Both the position numbers and the translations under genes were made by a program. A stretch of 64,000 nucleotides of DNA. Source: Margaritifera margaritifera. Taxonomy: Eukaryota > Mollusca > Bivalvia > Unionida > Margaritiferidae. The notes below the pieces were generated by a model. It searched no databases and was not told the origin of the DNA. It saw only the letters and a program-made list of their open reading frames with translations. This document shows, in pieces, positions 36,856-47,429 of the stretch. Location of the stretch: the NCBI GenBank assembly GCA_029931535.1, contig JAQPZY010001695.1, positions 7,091,001-7,155,000 on the forward strand, written 5' to 3'. Every line of letters begins with the position of its first letter. Position 1 is the stretch's first letter.

Positions 36856-37326
36856 CATATGCTATTTTCTTCATTTCTTGACTTTCTACAACTTATTATT
36901 TGTCCTATACATTTATCGATTAGTCTTGTCTAACATCGTTTGTGCCCCGGTGACTATGTGCTCGACACGACTGTGTACATAAATTTGGCCTCATGTGATT
37001 GCCCAGACCGTGGGAATTCATGTGATGCCACGGGGTCGTAACCGCTCTAATTTGGGTCCAAGTCTTCCTGACACATCAGAATTTGACCTCATGCAGTCAA
37101 GCTTGTCCAAAACAATTATAAGAAAAAAACAAAAATTCCTGTATCAAAAATACAACATGCAAACAAAACCCACAAAAAATATTAGAACAAATTGTGATTC
37201 CTCAAAAAAAAAACAAAAAAAAAAAACAAAAAAAAAATCGTGTCTTGCCCTTCCTACAAAAATTATCCAACACAGAAATATAACTTTCCTGAGGATCTGC
37301 AAAGACAGTAAGAAAACCTAAGTTCA

Positions 37327-37428
37327 TCCTGGGTCAGGATAATATTATGGTACAGTACACTGATGTAATAAGAGTACTCCTGGGTCAGGATAATATTATG
37401 GTACAGTACACTGATGTAATAAGAGTAA
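37327..37428 (+). repeat. Tandem duplication, 51-bp unit, 2 copies
   Basis: TCCTGGGTCAGGATAATATT followed by ATGGTACAGTACACTGATGT and AATAAGAGTA, repeated once without visible change; probably recent. Confidence 0.95.
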
Positions 37429-40262
37429 TGTCTATTTCTATCATTGTGTATTGCTTTCCTGCCCAGGGTGTGCCTTCATAAGTAGGTAGATGATGCAAAA
37501 TTGTCGCTGCTTGCTAATTTTAGTTTCCTCCTTCTCAAGCTGATAGCATATGCAAATTCTGAAACAGATCACCGTTAAAAAATACCGAAGTTGCAAGCCT
37601 AACAAAAATTAAATAAAAAAAAAAAATGCACCAGCTAAAAATTGAACCTCAAAACACCAAAATTAGACATTTTGACCTAACCAAAATTAGGAAAAAGAAA
37701 AAGCGAAAGCCTAAAGTGCATCGCTAACGGGAGTACCCACCCTCGTATATTTATATTCATATTGACTATTGCTTATTGGTTAACATCCTAATTTGATAGT
37801 ATTAAATATTAGAGCCAGTGAAATAACTTTTTTCTATCGACTATTTCTTTGCTGATCCGGTAAACTATTCCCTCTACCTCTCCCCACCCTGCTACCCTGC
37901 ACGAGAACAATATTGACTAATGAGAACGTTTCTAAAGCCAGAAGGCGACAATTATTCAGATACGGACCGATACTGCTGTTTGAATGTTAATTAAAATGCT
38001 GTAAAAAAAAAGGTCAGTCCTGGGTTTATTACCGTAAGACTGTTGCCCTCAGCACACCCAAGCACGGGCGAAACGGTATCTCGACCCACCACTGATTAGA
38101 ACAGATGTTATGCAATAATTTGTTAATGAATGTTTGTCTATATTAATGCAGCTCGACAGTGACCACCATAGCACAGTAATCAGTTTAATGGATACTTCGC
38201 AAAACAAGATTGTTTGCCTTTCTTGAGATCCTATAAATAGTGACATCCTTTTAACAACAACTACAGAGACATAAAGAAGTCGGATACATTTATGTTTTTC
38301 TTCTTAGTGTGTGTTTATGAAAAATATACGTTTAGAATTTGTAGCTTCGTTTATTCAGAAATGTTTGTCATCCTAAAAATGTATTTCAGCGGAATTATTT
38401 TCTGACACTTACAAGAGGATTTACGTAACTATTTAAGTCTTGCAACATTACATTCAGTAAAAACAAACTGTAAAGATCATTAGATGTGTAGTTAATTTAA
38501 TGTGACGTACAAGTAGGTGGATCTTGTTTTCGCAAAGATAAATGGTCGCCAACAGCCGCGAAATGATTCAATTCTTCACATGGCACTTAACTATGACCGC
38601 TCCCAGATCTTGATCAACATGTTTTCAAGCTCAATCCTTTTTCGTTGTTTTACACGATGTAGTACTACGTCTTTCCTGTACGCGATTCATCAACATAATT
38701 GTTCAATTCATCAACGCAAGAGTTCGATTCATCAACGCAAGAATTCTTTTTATCCAGATTCATTATAAAATGGTTGCATAAACAAACATCAGTCTTTCAG
38801 AATTTGGTCAAGTCTTTGTCGCATCGACGATATATACCGCCATCGACAATATATACCACCATCAATCTTTTTTAGATTTACTTTTCCATTTACTTATGCC
38901 ACGGGTAGACATCTATATTTGTTTCTAAGTTATGTTAAAATGAAATGTAAAGGTATCGAGGCGGAAGCAAGCTTTTCAATGTTGTCAGTGTTACAAAAAA
39001 ATGTAAACAATTTGCCAAAATATTTTATTGAAACGACTTACACGGGAAAGAAAAAATAGAATGAACTTAAGAAATAATGGTTATATTATTTTTTTAAATT
39101 AATGTTGTTGTCGCTTCACAGTTCAATTACAAAGCTCTAAATGCCATCCAACGAATACCATTTTAATTAAATATTGTATATCTGCCTGTTACAGGTGAAG
39201 TAATGATTCGACTGAGCAAAAAACAACAATCAATTGTGGATGCCACTTAAACGAAATTGGTTTTTTATTAGATGAATCCAAAGAAATTTCATTGATGCTT
39301 TGGCATTTCTCTGATGTTATTCGTTATGAACAAAGGTGCAGATCACTCGATAATGGGTTTTGATGGAGAATCAAAGAGTTCTGTATCTAGATGTAAAGGA
39401 AATTCAACGTGAAAATTCCAGATATACCAAGTGAAAGTTATCTAGTTGAAAAAATGATCAGATTAACCATTTACGTGCACCAGAGTAGTTTGCCCGTGAA
39501 TTTTAATTGGACAAAGCGGCTTCGTTTGCAAAAGCTGCATTTTGCACATTTAATGAACCATACTACCAGGAAGCTTCCCGGTAAAAAAGTCAAAACGAGC
39601 ACTCAGAATGCTCGTAAAAAGAGGGCAAAAAGTGGCGAACATTTTGGACTGTACGCTGATTTTGTCATCTTTTTTTTCTCGAGCTATCTGAGAAATCTGT
39701 GAGCCGGTTTTGCTCCTAGTATACTTTTTTCCTAGTATTCTGTATGCAACTTTTGATTGTTGTCGAGCAGCTTCCAAAAGTGTAGAACCAATTGTGTTTG
39801 AACGGATGTCTTTAAAATTATTGAATCGACATTGTAAGGGATGGAGCAATCAATTTTGGTTAATAGGAAGTGTTTTCTTAGTAAAGCCTTTCTGGCCTTA
39901 GAAAAAACTAGTGCGCCACAGAGAGAAAGATACATTAAAAAAGGATACATTAGGGTGAAATACATCTCAGCTTGATTCACGTGGAAACTCAAATATTGTA
40001 AAATGTGATTTATTGATTCATTTTTCCATGTAGCCGTATTTAGAGTCCATTATTTCATATTGCTTAAGTTTTGTGTGCATTTATGTGTGTGTGTGTGTGT
40101 GTGTATTTTATTTAAATCATCTGTAATTTAGCTGTGTTTGGCCGTGCAAACAACTTCTGCTGATTTGTTGAAAACATTTTATCATAAGTTTCGATAATAA
40201 TAAAAATGGAGCAGACCAAGAAAATTAGTTTAGAAATTAATAGGTCAGTCGAGCTTATTTTC
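37429..40262. other. AT-rich stretch, no gene seen
   Basis: About 2.8 kb. CATCAACGCAAGAxTTC is repeated near 38710-38745. The 97-codon frame at 39409-39702 shows no motif. Confidence 0.4.
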
Positions 40263-40463
40263 CTCTCTTCATTAAGTATCAATGAATTAGCGCATGGCGT
40301 GGGGCTGTCCTAGGTTGAGACCAATCTCTTCATTAAGTATCAATGAATTAGCGCATGGCGGGGGGGGGGGGGGCTGTCTTAGGTTGAGACCAATCTCTTC
40401 ATTAAGTATCAATCTCTTCATTAAGTATCAATGAATTAGCGCATGTCTTAGGTTGAGACCAAT
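40263..40463 (+). repeat. Tandem repeat, about 62-bp unit, 3 copies
   Basis: CTCTTCATTAAGTATCAATG, AATTAGCGCATGGCG and TTAGGTTGAGACCAAT recur; the middle copy has a G-run and the last has an internal deletion and a re-duplicated start. Confidence 0.9.
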
Positions 40464-41409
40464 GTAAGATAACTGTTGTTTTTAGATCGTAATGTTTGTA
40501 ACAAACTCAAACGGTGAAGCCCATTTGGAAAATTCCTTAATATGTGTGCTGGATAAAAAAAAATCGGAAGCACACTTTTATCATGTCAGTGTTTATTGCT
40601 GACTCATAGAATGATTAGTTGAATAAAGAATATCTAAACGGTCTTTACTTTAAAACAAAAAGCTAAATTTGGATTTATAATAAATTCATAAATTTTGAAT
40701 TACATACTTTCTTGCCTTTATGTATTACGTTGTATTACTTTAAATTTATCTTAAAATCTTCAGAAGGTGGAGTGATACAAGAAAATAATAAATAAATAAA
40801 TATATCGATTCCCTCTGTCTCTCTCTCTCTCTCTCATGCATTTTCACTGGCTTAAGTCAAAGTATATATTCTAGTAAAATAGAATGCATGCAATTCTGTT
40901 TGTACGCGGTGGTAAGTAAACTAAAATCATACTAATTACGTTTGTATGTGTCCACAATATGTTAAAAGGTATATAAAACTGAGTTACTCACAACATTATT
41001 ATACAATATTCTGTATTAATTGCAACATCACTGAAGGTGGAGGTGTTCATATGTAATTGGTATACAAGTCACATACTAAGCAGGAAATTTAGCTTTTCAT
41101 CCAATATATTTGATAATAATGAAATTTATTTATTCTTGAACTTTCGCTAATTTCTTTTTGAATACAGTTCCAAATGAGTGAACCGGCTTTGTTCTTTTGG
41201 AACAAGAAAATGGTTGGCAGAAAAAGACCTTAAATTTGGTGTGTTGCCGTGGTCACAAGAAATAATTTATGCACATACGTTGGAGCTTTGTTACTTGAAA
41301 TCTGATACATAAGATTATTTCGTTAACTGTTAGAATTTTCATATTATTGATTTCACACTGAGTATTCTCAGTGTTATCAAAAATAAGTTTACGTTTTTTC
41401 TTCGGAGAC
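40464..41409. other. AT-rich stretch, no gene seen
   Basis: A short CT tract lies near 40813-40835. No coding signal. Confidence 0.4.
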
Positions 41410-41410
41410 G

Positions 41411-41496
<86 letters not shown>
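41410..41496. repeat. (AT)n microsatellite, target site of the LTR element
   Basis: Alternating AT ending exactly at the TGTTATG start of the 5' LTR. The tract resumes for 16 bp at 48181-48196 after the 3' LTR, so the element split one microsatellite; the 5-bp target duplication (ATATA or TATAT) cannot be placed uniquely. Confidence 0.97.
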
Positions 41497-41500
<4 letters not shown>

Positions 41501-41738
41501 ATGTATGATGTTTATATAATATTATAAATATTTTAGGAAATTATAAATGTTTCTTCACTTTAATATTTGCTTGAATCTTGGTGTTTATCAGGAAAAACAT
41601 GTTTAACTAGTGTCCTTGAATTAGGTTGTTTTGATCAATATGTTTTCTCAATTTGAAGGTCAAGGTTGAATTTTGTTTACAGTTAGAATTCCATTAAGAT
41701 GACTCATATTCTAGAACATTCTGTCATGTGACCAATCT

Positions 41739-41748
41739 TTATATATAC
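41739..41748 (+). promoter_or_regulatory. Probable TATA box of the LTR promoter
   Basis: TTATATATAC lies 240 bp into the LTR, about 425 bp before the polyadenylation signal, a reasonable position for the U3 core promoter. The same site exists in the 3' LTR at about 47672. Start of transcription is not determined. Confidence 0.5.
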
Positions 41749-42162
41749 CATGTTTGGTGGACATTTTTTCAGTTTTGACATCACCATCAGTCTTGTAAAG
41801 AGCTATTACAGTTGTGAAAATTCATTCCAAATTCTAAGAGAGGAATTATTTTAAATATTCATTGGATTATAACAGTGCTCATAAACTTTTGGATTTTGGA
41901 TTTTTAATTGATGATTTTGGAATTTAAGTGAACTTATTCAGATATTTTGGAATACTTCATTTGACATCGGCACATCAAGATTTCTAGTACATCAGGACTT
42001 TGGAGACCATTAGCACATCATAGCATTCAAGGACACAGCCGTGAATTCGGAACATTCTATATTTAGGACTTGTGATTAGAACAATCATTCTTATTGGATT
42101 ATTAGGATTTCAAAACACATTACTGTAAGTGACTTTTTGATTTTTCATTTTTATTATCTAGT

Positions 42163-42168
42163 AATAAA
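42163..42168 (+). terminator. Polyadenylation signal of the LTR
   Basis: AATAAA followed by a GT/T-rich stretch (TTGCTTGTTGATTTTTAC). The copy used for the element's 3' end would be 48097-48102. Confidence 0.6.
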
Positions 42169-42251
42169 TTGCTTGTTGATTTTTACTTGATTTGTTGGTT
42201 TCACTTTCTTTCTGTTACATTTTTCTTAGACCATAGAGTCGTAACAGAAAT

Positions 42252-42263
42252 TGGGGGCTCGTC
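42252..42263 (+). other. Primer-binding site, proline-tRNA type
   Basis: TGGGGGCTCGTC starts 5 bases after the LTR and matches the complement of the 3' end of eukaryotic tRNA-Pro over 12 bases. The match resumes with CCGGG after three extra bases (GTT). It would prime minus-strand DNA synthesis. Confidence 0.75.
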
Positions 42264-42410
42264 GTTCCGGGATTGAATTTCTTTAAAGCATATTAGAGAT
42301 ATTAAATTTATCTTTGAAATTCATATTGATTTTGTCTCTGAATTTTTTTTGTCATTGGCAAAGATTTTTAATAGAGAATTTTTTTTGTGTGAAACCAACA
42401 AGCATTTACA

Positions 42411-45400
42411 ATGGCATCTAATGTTCAGAATTTCATTTCAAAACCTACCCAGGAGGGGTTAGAGTGCATGAGAAAGGATGAGTTGCTCGAGCTTGCCAGA
42501 AAATACAGTCTATCTGAGGCAAAAGTATCATTGACAAAACAGGAGATAAAGATTATTTTGATTCAGTATTTAGTAGGAAAGGGAATTTTTGATAGCAGTG
42601 CTTTAAGTTTGAAGAGAAAGCCTGTATCTGGTTCTGACAGGAAATTAAAGGAATTAGAGTTAAAGAACCAGATTGATTTAGAATTGGCAAAGCTTCAGAT
42701 TCAGAGAGAGAGAGAGAGAGAGAAAGAAGAGAGGCAGATACAGATGGAGAGAGAGAAGGAAGAGAGGCAGATACAAATGCAGAAAGAAGAGAGGCAGATA
42801 CAGATGGAGAGAGAGAAAGAAGAGAGGCAGATACAGATGGAGAGAGAGAAGGAAGAGAGGCAGATACAAATGCAGAAAGAAGAGAGGCAGATACAGATGG
42901 AGAGAGAGAAGGAAGAGAGGCAGATACAAATGCAGAAAGAAGAGAGGCAGATACAAATGCAGATGCAAAGAGAAGAAAGGGAAATGCAATTTAAATTAAG
43001 AGAATTAGAACTGGCAAACAGAGCACACTCCACTCCTTTAAACACAAGTTCAGGCTTTGATGTTACTAGATATATTAGGTTAGTACCCCCTTTTCAGGAA
43101 AAAGAAGTAGATAAATACTTTCTTCATTTCGAGAAAATAGCTGAAAACTTGAAATGGCCCAGAGAGCATTGGACTTTGTTATTACAAAGTGTACTTATTG
43201 GCAAAGCTCGTGAAGTCTACACTTCACTATCAGTACAACAAAGCACTGATTATGATGTGGTTAGGGAGTACATCTTGAAAGCTTATGAGTTGGTACCAGA
43301 GGCATATCGACAAAGGTTTAGGAATTGTAGAAAAGAAACTGGACAAACTCATGTCGAATTTGCAAGGGATAAAGAACAACTATTTGATAGGTGGTGCTCA
43401 GCCAAGAAAGTTGATCAAGGTTATGATAACCTCATACAGCTCGTATTAATTGAAGAGTTCAAGAGGTGCATCCATAGTGATGTTAAAACCTATCTTGACG
43501 AGCAGAATGTGGAAACTTTGGAAAATGCTGTTCGTATGGCTGATGATTATTCCTTGACTCACAAAATTTCATTTGGTAATAAATCGTCCTCTCAGCAGTT
43601 TTCTGGTAAAAAACCATTTCAATCTCATTCGAGTACTTCCAAATTTCACAACAGCACAACTGTTAGGAATCAAACATCTGATAAGACTGATCAGAAATCC
43701 TTATCTCTTCCTACGTGCACTTATTGTAAAAAGAAAGGGCACGTTATTTCTGATTGCTTCAAGTTGAAAAATAAGCAACAGAGAAAAGACAGAGCTTTTC
43801 CAAATGCTCTTATTTCTACGAGGTCAAGGTCACGGTCTTGTATTGAAAGCAATACATTTGTTGGGTCAAACAAACCCCAGTCTGATTCTATTTTGGAGGC
43901 TTATGAACCATTCATGTCAGAAGGTTCTATATCACTTATTGGTGATTCTGCCAAACCTATCCCAATTAAAATATTAAGGGACACTGGAGCTTCTCAGAGT
44001 CTTTTATTGTCAGGTACTTTGCCTTTGTCTGAGGAGTCTTCTTCAAGTGAAAGTGTTCTTGTTCAGGGAGTAGAGTGCGGCTTTGTAAATGTTCCTCTTC
44101 ATTGTGTAAATTTGGCATCAGACTTAGTTTCTGGACCTGTGACTGTTGGGGCAGTGACTTCTTTACCCATAGAGGGTGTTCATTTATTACTAGGCAATGA
44201 CCTAGCTGGAGATAAGGTTGTGGTTAATCCACTTGTAACTGACAAGCCTTGTTTGGATCAGAAAGTTGATCCTGTCGAAACTGAAATCCCTGATTTGTAC
44301 CCTGCTTGTGCAGTTACTAGAGCTATGGCAAAAAGAGCTCTTGAGAGTGATGTTGATCAGGATATTATTCCTTTAGCTGACACATGTATTGGTCAGTCTT
44401 TTGATGAGGTCACTTTTTCCTCAGGTATTGATCAATCAAATGGTATTGATCACAGTGATCCTCTTTTGGCAACTCATTCTCTTTGTTCTAATCCGGATGA
44501 CAAACGACAATCTCTTGTCGTTGAACAGGAGCAAGATCCCGAGATATCTTGTTTGTTTCAGAGGGCTATTAGTGAAACTGAAGCCACACAAGTTCCAGTG
44601 TGTTACTTTGTGAAAAATGGGGTCCTTATGAGGAAATGGAGACCACCTGATGTACCCGCTGGTGACGAGTGGTCAGTGAGCTATCAAATTGTTGTTCCTA
44701 AGTCATATCGACAGGAAATTCTTAATTTAGCCCATGAAACTCCTTTGGCTGGTCATTTAGGAGTCCGTAAGACTTATCACAAGATCTTGAATCATTTTTA
44801 TTGGCCGAAACTGAAAAGTGATGTTTCTAAATACTGCAGATCTTGTCACACTTGTCAAATGGTAGGAAAACCCAATCAGAAGATACCTAAGGCTCATCTG
44901 CAACCTATTCCTGCATTTGATGAACCATTTAGTAGAATAATAGTAGACTGTGTTGGTCCTTTACCTAAAACCAAGTCAGGCAACAAATATTTGTTGACCA
45001 TCATGTGTGCATCTACAAGATTTCCAGAGGCAATTCCTCTGAGAAATATAAAAACTAAAACTATTGTGAAAGCTTTGGTGAAGTTTTTTACACTTGTTGG
45101 CCTTCCCAAATCTGTCCAGTCGGATCAAGGGTCAAATTTTATGTCTGGAATTTTCCAACAAGTTATGCATGAATTAGGCATCCAGCAGTTTAAATCTTCT
45201 GCCTATCACCCTGAAAGTCAAGGTGCTTTGGAAAGATTTCATCAAACTTTGAAGAATATGATTCGATCATATTGCTTTGATACAGAAAAGGATTGGGATG
45301 AGGGTGTTCATTTGTTGTTGTTTGCTGTTAGGGAATCAGTTCAAGAGTCGTTGGGTTTTAGTCCCTTTGAACTAGTTTTTGGTCATACTGTCCGTGGACC

Positions 45401-47291
45401 ATTGAAATTATTGAAAGAGAAACTTCTTTCAAATGAAGATTCAAAGATTAATCTTCTTGATTATGTCTCCGATTTCAAATACAAGTTGTCAAAGGCCTGT
45501 GAAGTAGCAAGAACTAATCTTCACAATACCCAGTCAAAAATGAAATTAAGGTATGACAGAAATACACAGGAAAGGAGTTTTAAACCTGGTGACAAAGTTC
45601 TGGCTCTCTTTCCCATACCTCAGAATCCTCTTCAGGCTAAATTTTATGGTCCTTATACCGTTGAAAAGAAAGTAAATGACTTAAATTATATCATTAACAC
45701 TCCTGGGAGACGGAAACAGAAACAACTTTGTCATATAAATATGTTAAAGGAATATTTTGACAGAGATAGCCCAGCTAATTATTCTGTTAGTTTAGTTGTA
45801 CCTGTCCCACACAGTGAAGATATCAACGATGGAGTACGATCAGACTATAATGACTCTGGTATAACCAATCTTCGGAATTCAGAAATATTGAACAACCTAG
45901 ACCAGAAACTTTCACATCTACAACAACAGGAAAGAAATGAACTAAAACAGCTATTACATGAATATGAGCACTTGTTTCCTGATGTTCCAACACGAACAAG
46001 TAAAATTTATCATGACGTTGACATTGTAGATTCTGCGCCTGTGAAACAGCATCCTTATAGGATGAATCCTCTCAAACAGAACTATCTGAAGAAAGAAATT
46101 CAGTATTTACTGGAGAATGATTTCATAGAACCAAGTAAAAGTAACTGGAGTTCACCATGTATTCTTGTTCCCATGCCAGATAATACATTCCGTATGTGTA
46201 CTGACTATAGAAAAGTCAACAGTGTCACCAAAACTGATTCATTTCCAATCCCAAGAATGGACGATTGCATTGATAAAATTGGAAATGCGGAATATGTCAC
46301 CAAGTTTGACCTTTTAAAAGGATTCTGGCAAATTCCACTGACGGAAAGGGCAAAAGAAATTTCAGCATTTGCAACTCCAGATGGACTTTATCAATATAAA
46401 GTTATGCAGTTTGGAATGAAAAATTCGCCTGCAACGTTTCAACGTCTGATGAACATGATAACATTTGGTCTTGATAATTGTGACGCTTATATCGATGACG
46501 TCATTATCTACAACAACACCTGGGAAGATCATTTGGAAACCATTCGAAAATTCTTCGATCGACTCAGCGATGCGAATCTGACAATTAATTTGAGCAAAAG
46601 TGAGTTTTGCCATGCTTGTGTCACATTTTTAGGACATATTGTGGGACAAGGTCAAGTTAAACCTATAGAAGCTAAGGTCAAAGCTATCTCTGAATTTCAA
46701 GTTCCAATTTGTAAAAAGCAACTGATGCGATTTCTAGGTATGGCTGGATATTATCGGAAATTTTGTTCCAATTTTTCCAAAATTGCTGAACCTTTAACAA
46801 GTTTATTTAGTAAGAAAACCAAATTTCATTGGTCTGACAAGTGTGAGGAATCTTTTGACAAGTTAAAGGCCATGCTTAAGAATGCACCAGTTCTTTCTGC
46901 ACCAAATTTTAGCCAATCATTTAAATTATCTGTTGATGCAAGTGATGTAGGGGTTGGTGGAGTATTGATTCAGGAAGACAAAAGTGATGTGGATCACCCT
47001 GTGTGTTATTTTTCTAAAAAACTAAACAAGCACCAGAAAAATTATTCCACAATTGAGAAGGAATGTTTGGCTTTGATATTGGCTTTACAGCATTTTGAAG
47101 TGTATGTTACCTCAGTTCTTTCTCCAATTATTGTGTACAGTGATCACAATCCCCTTACTTTCAACAACAAAATGAAAGATAAAAATCGGAGATTGTTGAG
47201 ATGGAGTTTGATATTGCAGGAATATAACATTGACATCAAACACAACAGGGGAAAAGACAATGTGATTGCAGATGCACTCTCACGTGCCTAG
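42411..47291 (+). CDS. gag-pol: Gag-Pol polyprotein, Gmr1-like (Gag-PR-IN-RT-RNase H), 1626 aa
   Basis: One frame encodes the whole polyprotein. ATG at 42411 is the first in frame after the primer site. Residues about 15-60 resemble a SAP-like helical motif (LECMRKDELLELARKY). About 76-205 is a charged coiled coil built from EERQIQMEREK and EERQIQMQK repeats. Capsid spans about 220-385 and its second half resembles SCAN (LIQLVLIEEFKRCI). A CCHC knuckle is at C436-C449. Protease DTGA is at 524-527. Integrase has an HHCC finger (H775, H782, C812, C815) and a D846, D905, E941 catalytic triad with exact D-35-E spacing, then GPY at 1080-1082. RT has D1300 and YIDD at 1360-1363. RNase H carries D1509, E1549/E1551, D1578 and a final ADALSRA. 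All catalytic residues are present, so the enzymes should work. Gag and Pol would be made in equal amounts because there is no frameshift or stop between them. Confidence 0.97.
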   Translation: MASNVQNFISKPTQEGLECMRKDELLELARKYSLSEAKVSLTKQEIKIILIQYLVGKGIFDSSALSLKRKPVSGSDRKLKELELKNQIDLELAKLQIQREREREKEERQIQMEREKEERQIQMQKEERQIQMEREKEERQIQMEREKEERQIQMQKEERQIQMEREKEERQIQMQKEERQIQMQMQREEREMQFKLRELELANRAHSTPLNTSSGFDVTRYIRLVPPFQEKEVDKYFLHFEKIAENLKWPREHWTLLLQSVLIGKAREVYTSLSVQQSTDYDVVREYILKAYELVPEAYRQRFRNCRKETGQTHVEFARDKEQLFDRWCSAKKVDQGYDNLIQLVLIEEFKRCIHSDVKTYLDEQNVETLENAVRMADDYSLTHKISFGNKSSSQQFSGKKPFQSHSSTSKFHNSTTVRNQTSDKTDQKSLSLPTCTYCKKKGHVISDCFKLKNKQQRKDRAFPNALISTRSRSRSCIESNTFVGSNKPQSDSILEAYEPFMSEGSISLIGDSAKPIPIKILRDTGASQSLLLSGTLPLSEESSSSESVLVQGVECGFVNVPLHCVNLASDLVSGPVTVGAVTSLPIEGVHLLLGNDLAGDKVVVNPLVTDKPCLDQKVDPVETEIPDLYPACAVTRAMAKRALESDVDQDIIPLADTCIGQSFDEVTFSSGIDQSNGIDHSDPLLATHSLCSNPDDKRQSLVVEQEQDPEISCLFQRAISETEATQVPVCYFVKNGVLMRKWRPPDVPAGDEWSVSYQIVVPKSYRQEILNLAHETPLAGHLGVRKTYHKILNHFYWPKLKSDVSKYCRSCHTCQMVGKPNQKIPKAHLQPIPAFDEPFSRIIVDCVGPLPKTKSGNKYLLTIMCASTRFPEAIPLRNIKTKTIVKALVKFFTLVGLPKSVQSDQGSNFMSGIFQQVMHELGIQQFKSSAYHPESQGALERFHQTLKNMIRSYCFDTEKDWDEGVHLLLFAVRESVQESLGFSPFELVFGHTVRGPLKLLKEKLLSNEDSKINLLDYVSDFKYKLSKACEVARTNLHNTQSKMKLRYDRNTQERSFKPGDKVLALFPIPQNPLQAKFYGPYTVEKKVNDLNYIINTPGRRKQKQLCHINMLKEYFDRDSPANYSVSLVVPVPHSEDINDGVRSDYNDSGITNLRNSEILNNLDQKLSHLQQQERNELKQLLHEYEHLFPDVPTRTSKIYHDVDIVDSAPVKQHPYRMNPLKQNYLKKEIQYLLENDFIEPSKSNWSSPCILVPMPDNTFRMCTDYRKVNSVTKTDSFPIPRMDDCIDKIGNAEYVTKFDLLKGFWQIPLTERAKEISAFATPDGLYQYKVMQFGMKNSPATFQRLMNMITFGLDNCDAYIDDVIIYNNTWEDHLETIRKFFDRLSDANLTINLSKSEFCHACVTFLGHIVGQGQVKPIEAKVKAISEFQVPICKKQLMRFLGMAGYYRKFCSNFSKIAEPLTSLFSKKTKFHWSDKCEESFDKLKAMLKNAPVLSAPNFSQSFKLSVDASDVGVGGVLIQEDKSDVDHPVCYFSKKLNKHQKNYSTIEKECLALILALQHFEVYVTSVLSPIIVYSDHNPLTFNNKMKDKNRRLLRWSLILQEYNIDIKHNRGKDNVIADALSRA
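42698..42985 (+). repeat. In-frame 27/33-bp tandem repeat inside gag
   Basis: Purine-rich repeats GAGAGGCAGATACAGATGGA and GAGAGGCAGATACAAATGCA encode 11- and 9-residue units. All lengths are multiples of three, so the frame is kept. The long minus-strand frames here (rich in SLHLYLPLF) are its shadow. Confidence 0.95.
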
Positions 47292-47420
47292 AAATGTAAT
47301 ATTGCTTGATGTAATTAAGTCCAGTATCATAAAACATGTTCTTTTGTAATTTTGGTTATTATAGTATTAGATGTATATTCAAAAGAAAGCTTTATTATAT
47401 AAATCTTTCTTTTTCTTTAT

Positions 47421-47429
47421 GAGGGGAGG
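47421..47429 (+). other. Polypurine tract
   Basis: GAGGGGAGG lies directly against the TG of the 3' LTR, the standard plus-strand primer site for reverse transcription. Confidence 0.9.

Larger units (their letters stand above)
41497..42246 (+). repeat. 5' LTR (750 bp)
   Basis: Begins TGTTATGTATG and ends GAGTCGTAACA, so the termini form the TGTTA/TAACA inverted pair. Compared with the 3' LTR I see AATATG against AATAAG, TCATTTGAC against TCATTTTGAC, and ATCGGC against ATCAGC, and no other difference. Confidence 0.97.

Noticed and set aside
39409..39849. Opposing frames of 97 and 99 codons
   Set aside because: Neither strand shows motifs or a composition shift; overlapping frames on opposite strands are consistent with chance.
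42678..43045. Minus-strand frames of 103 and 114 codons
   Set aside because: Shadows of the purine-rich repeat inside the gag-pol coding sequence.
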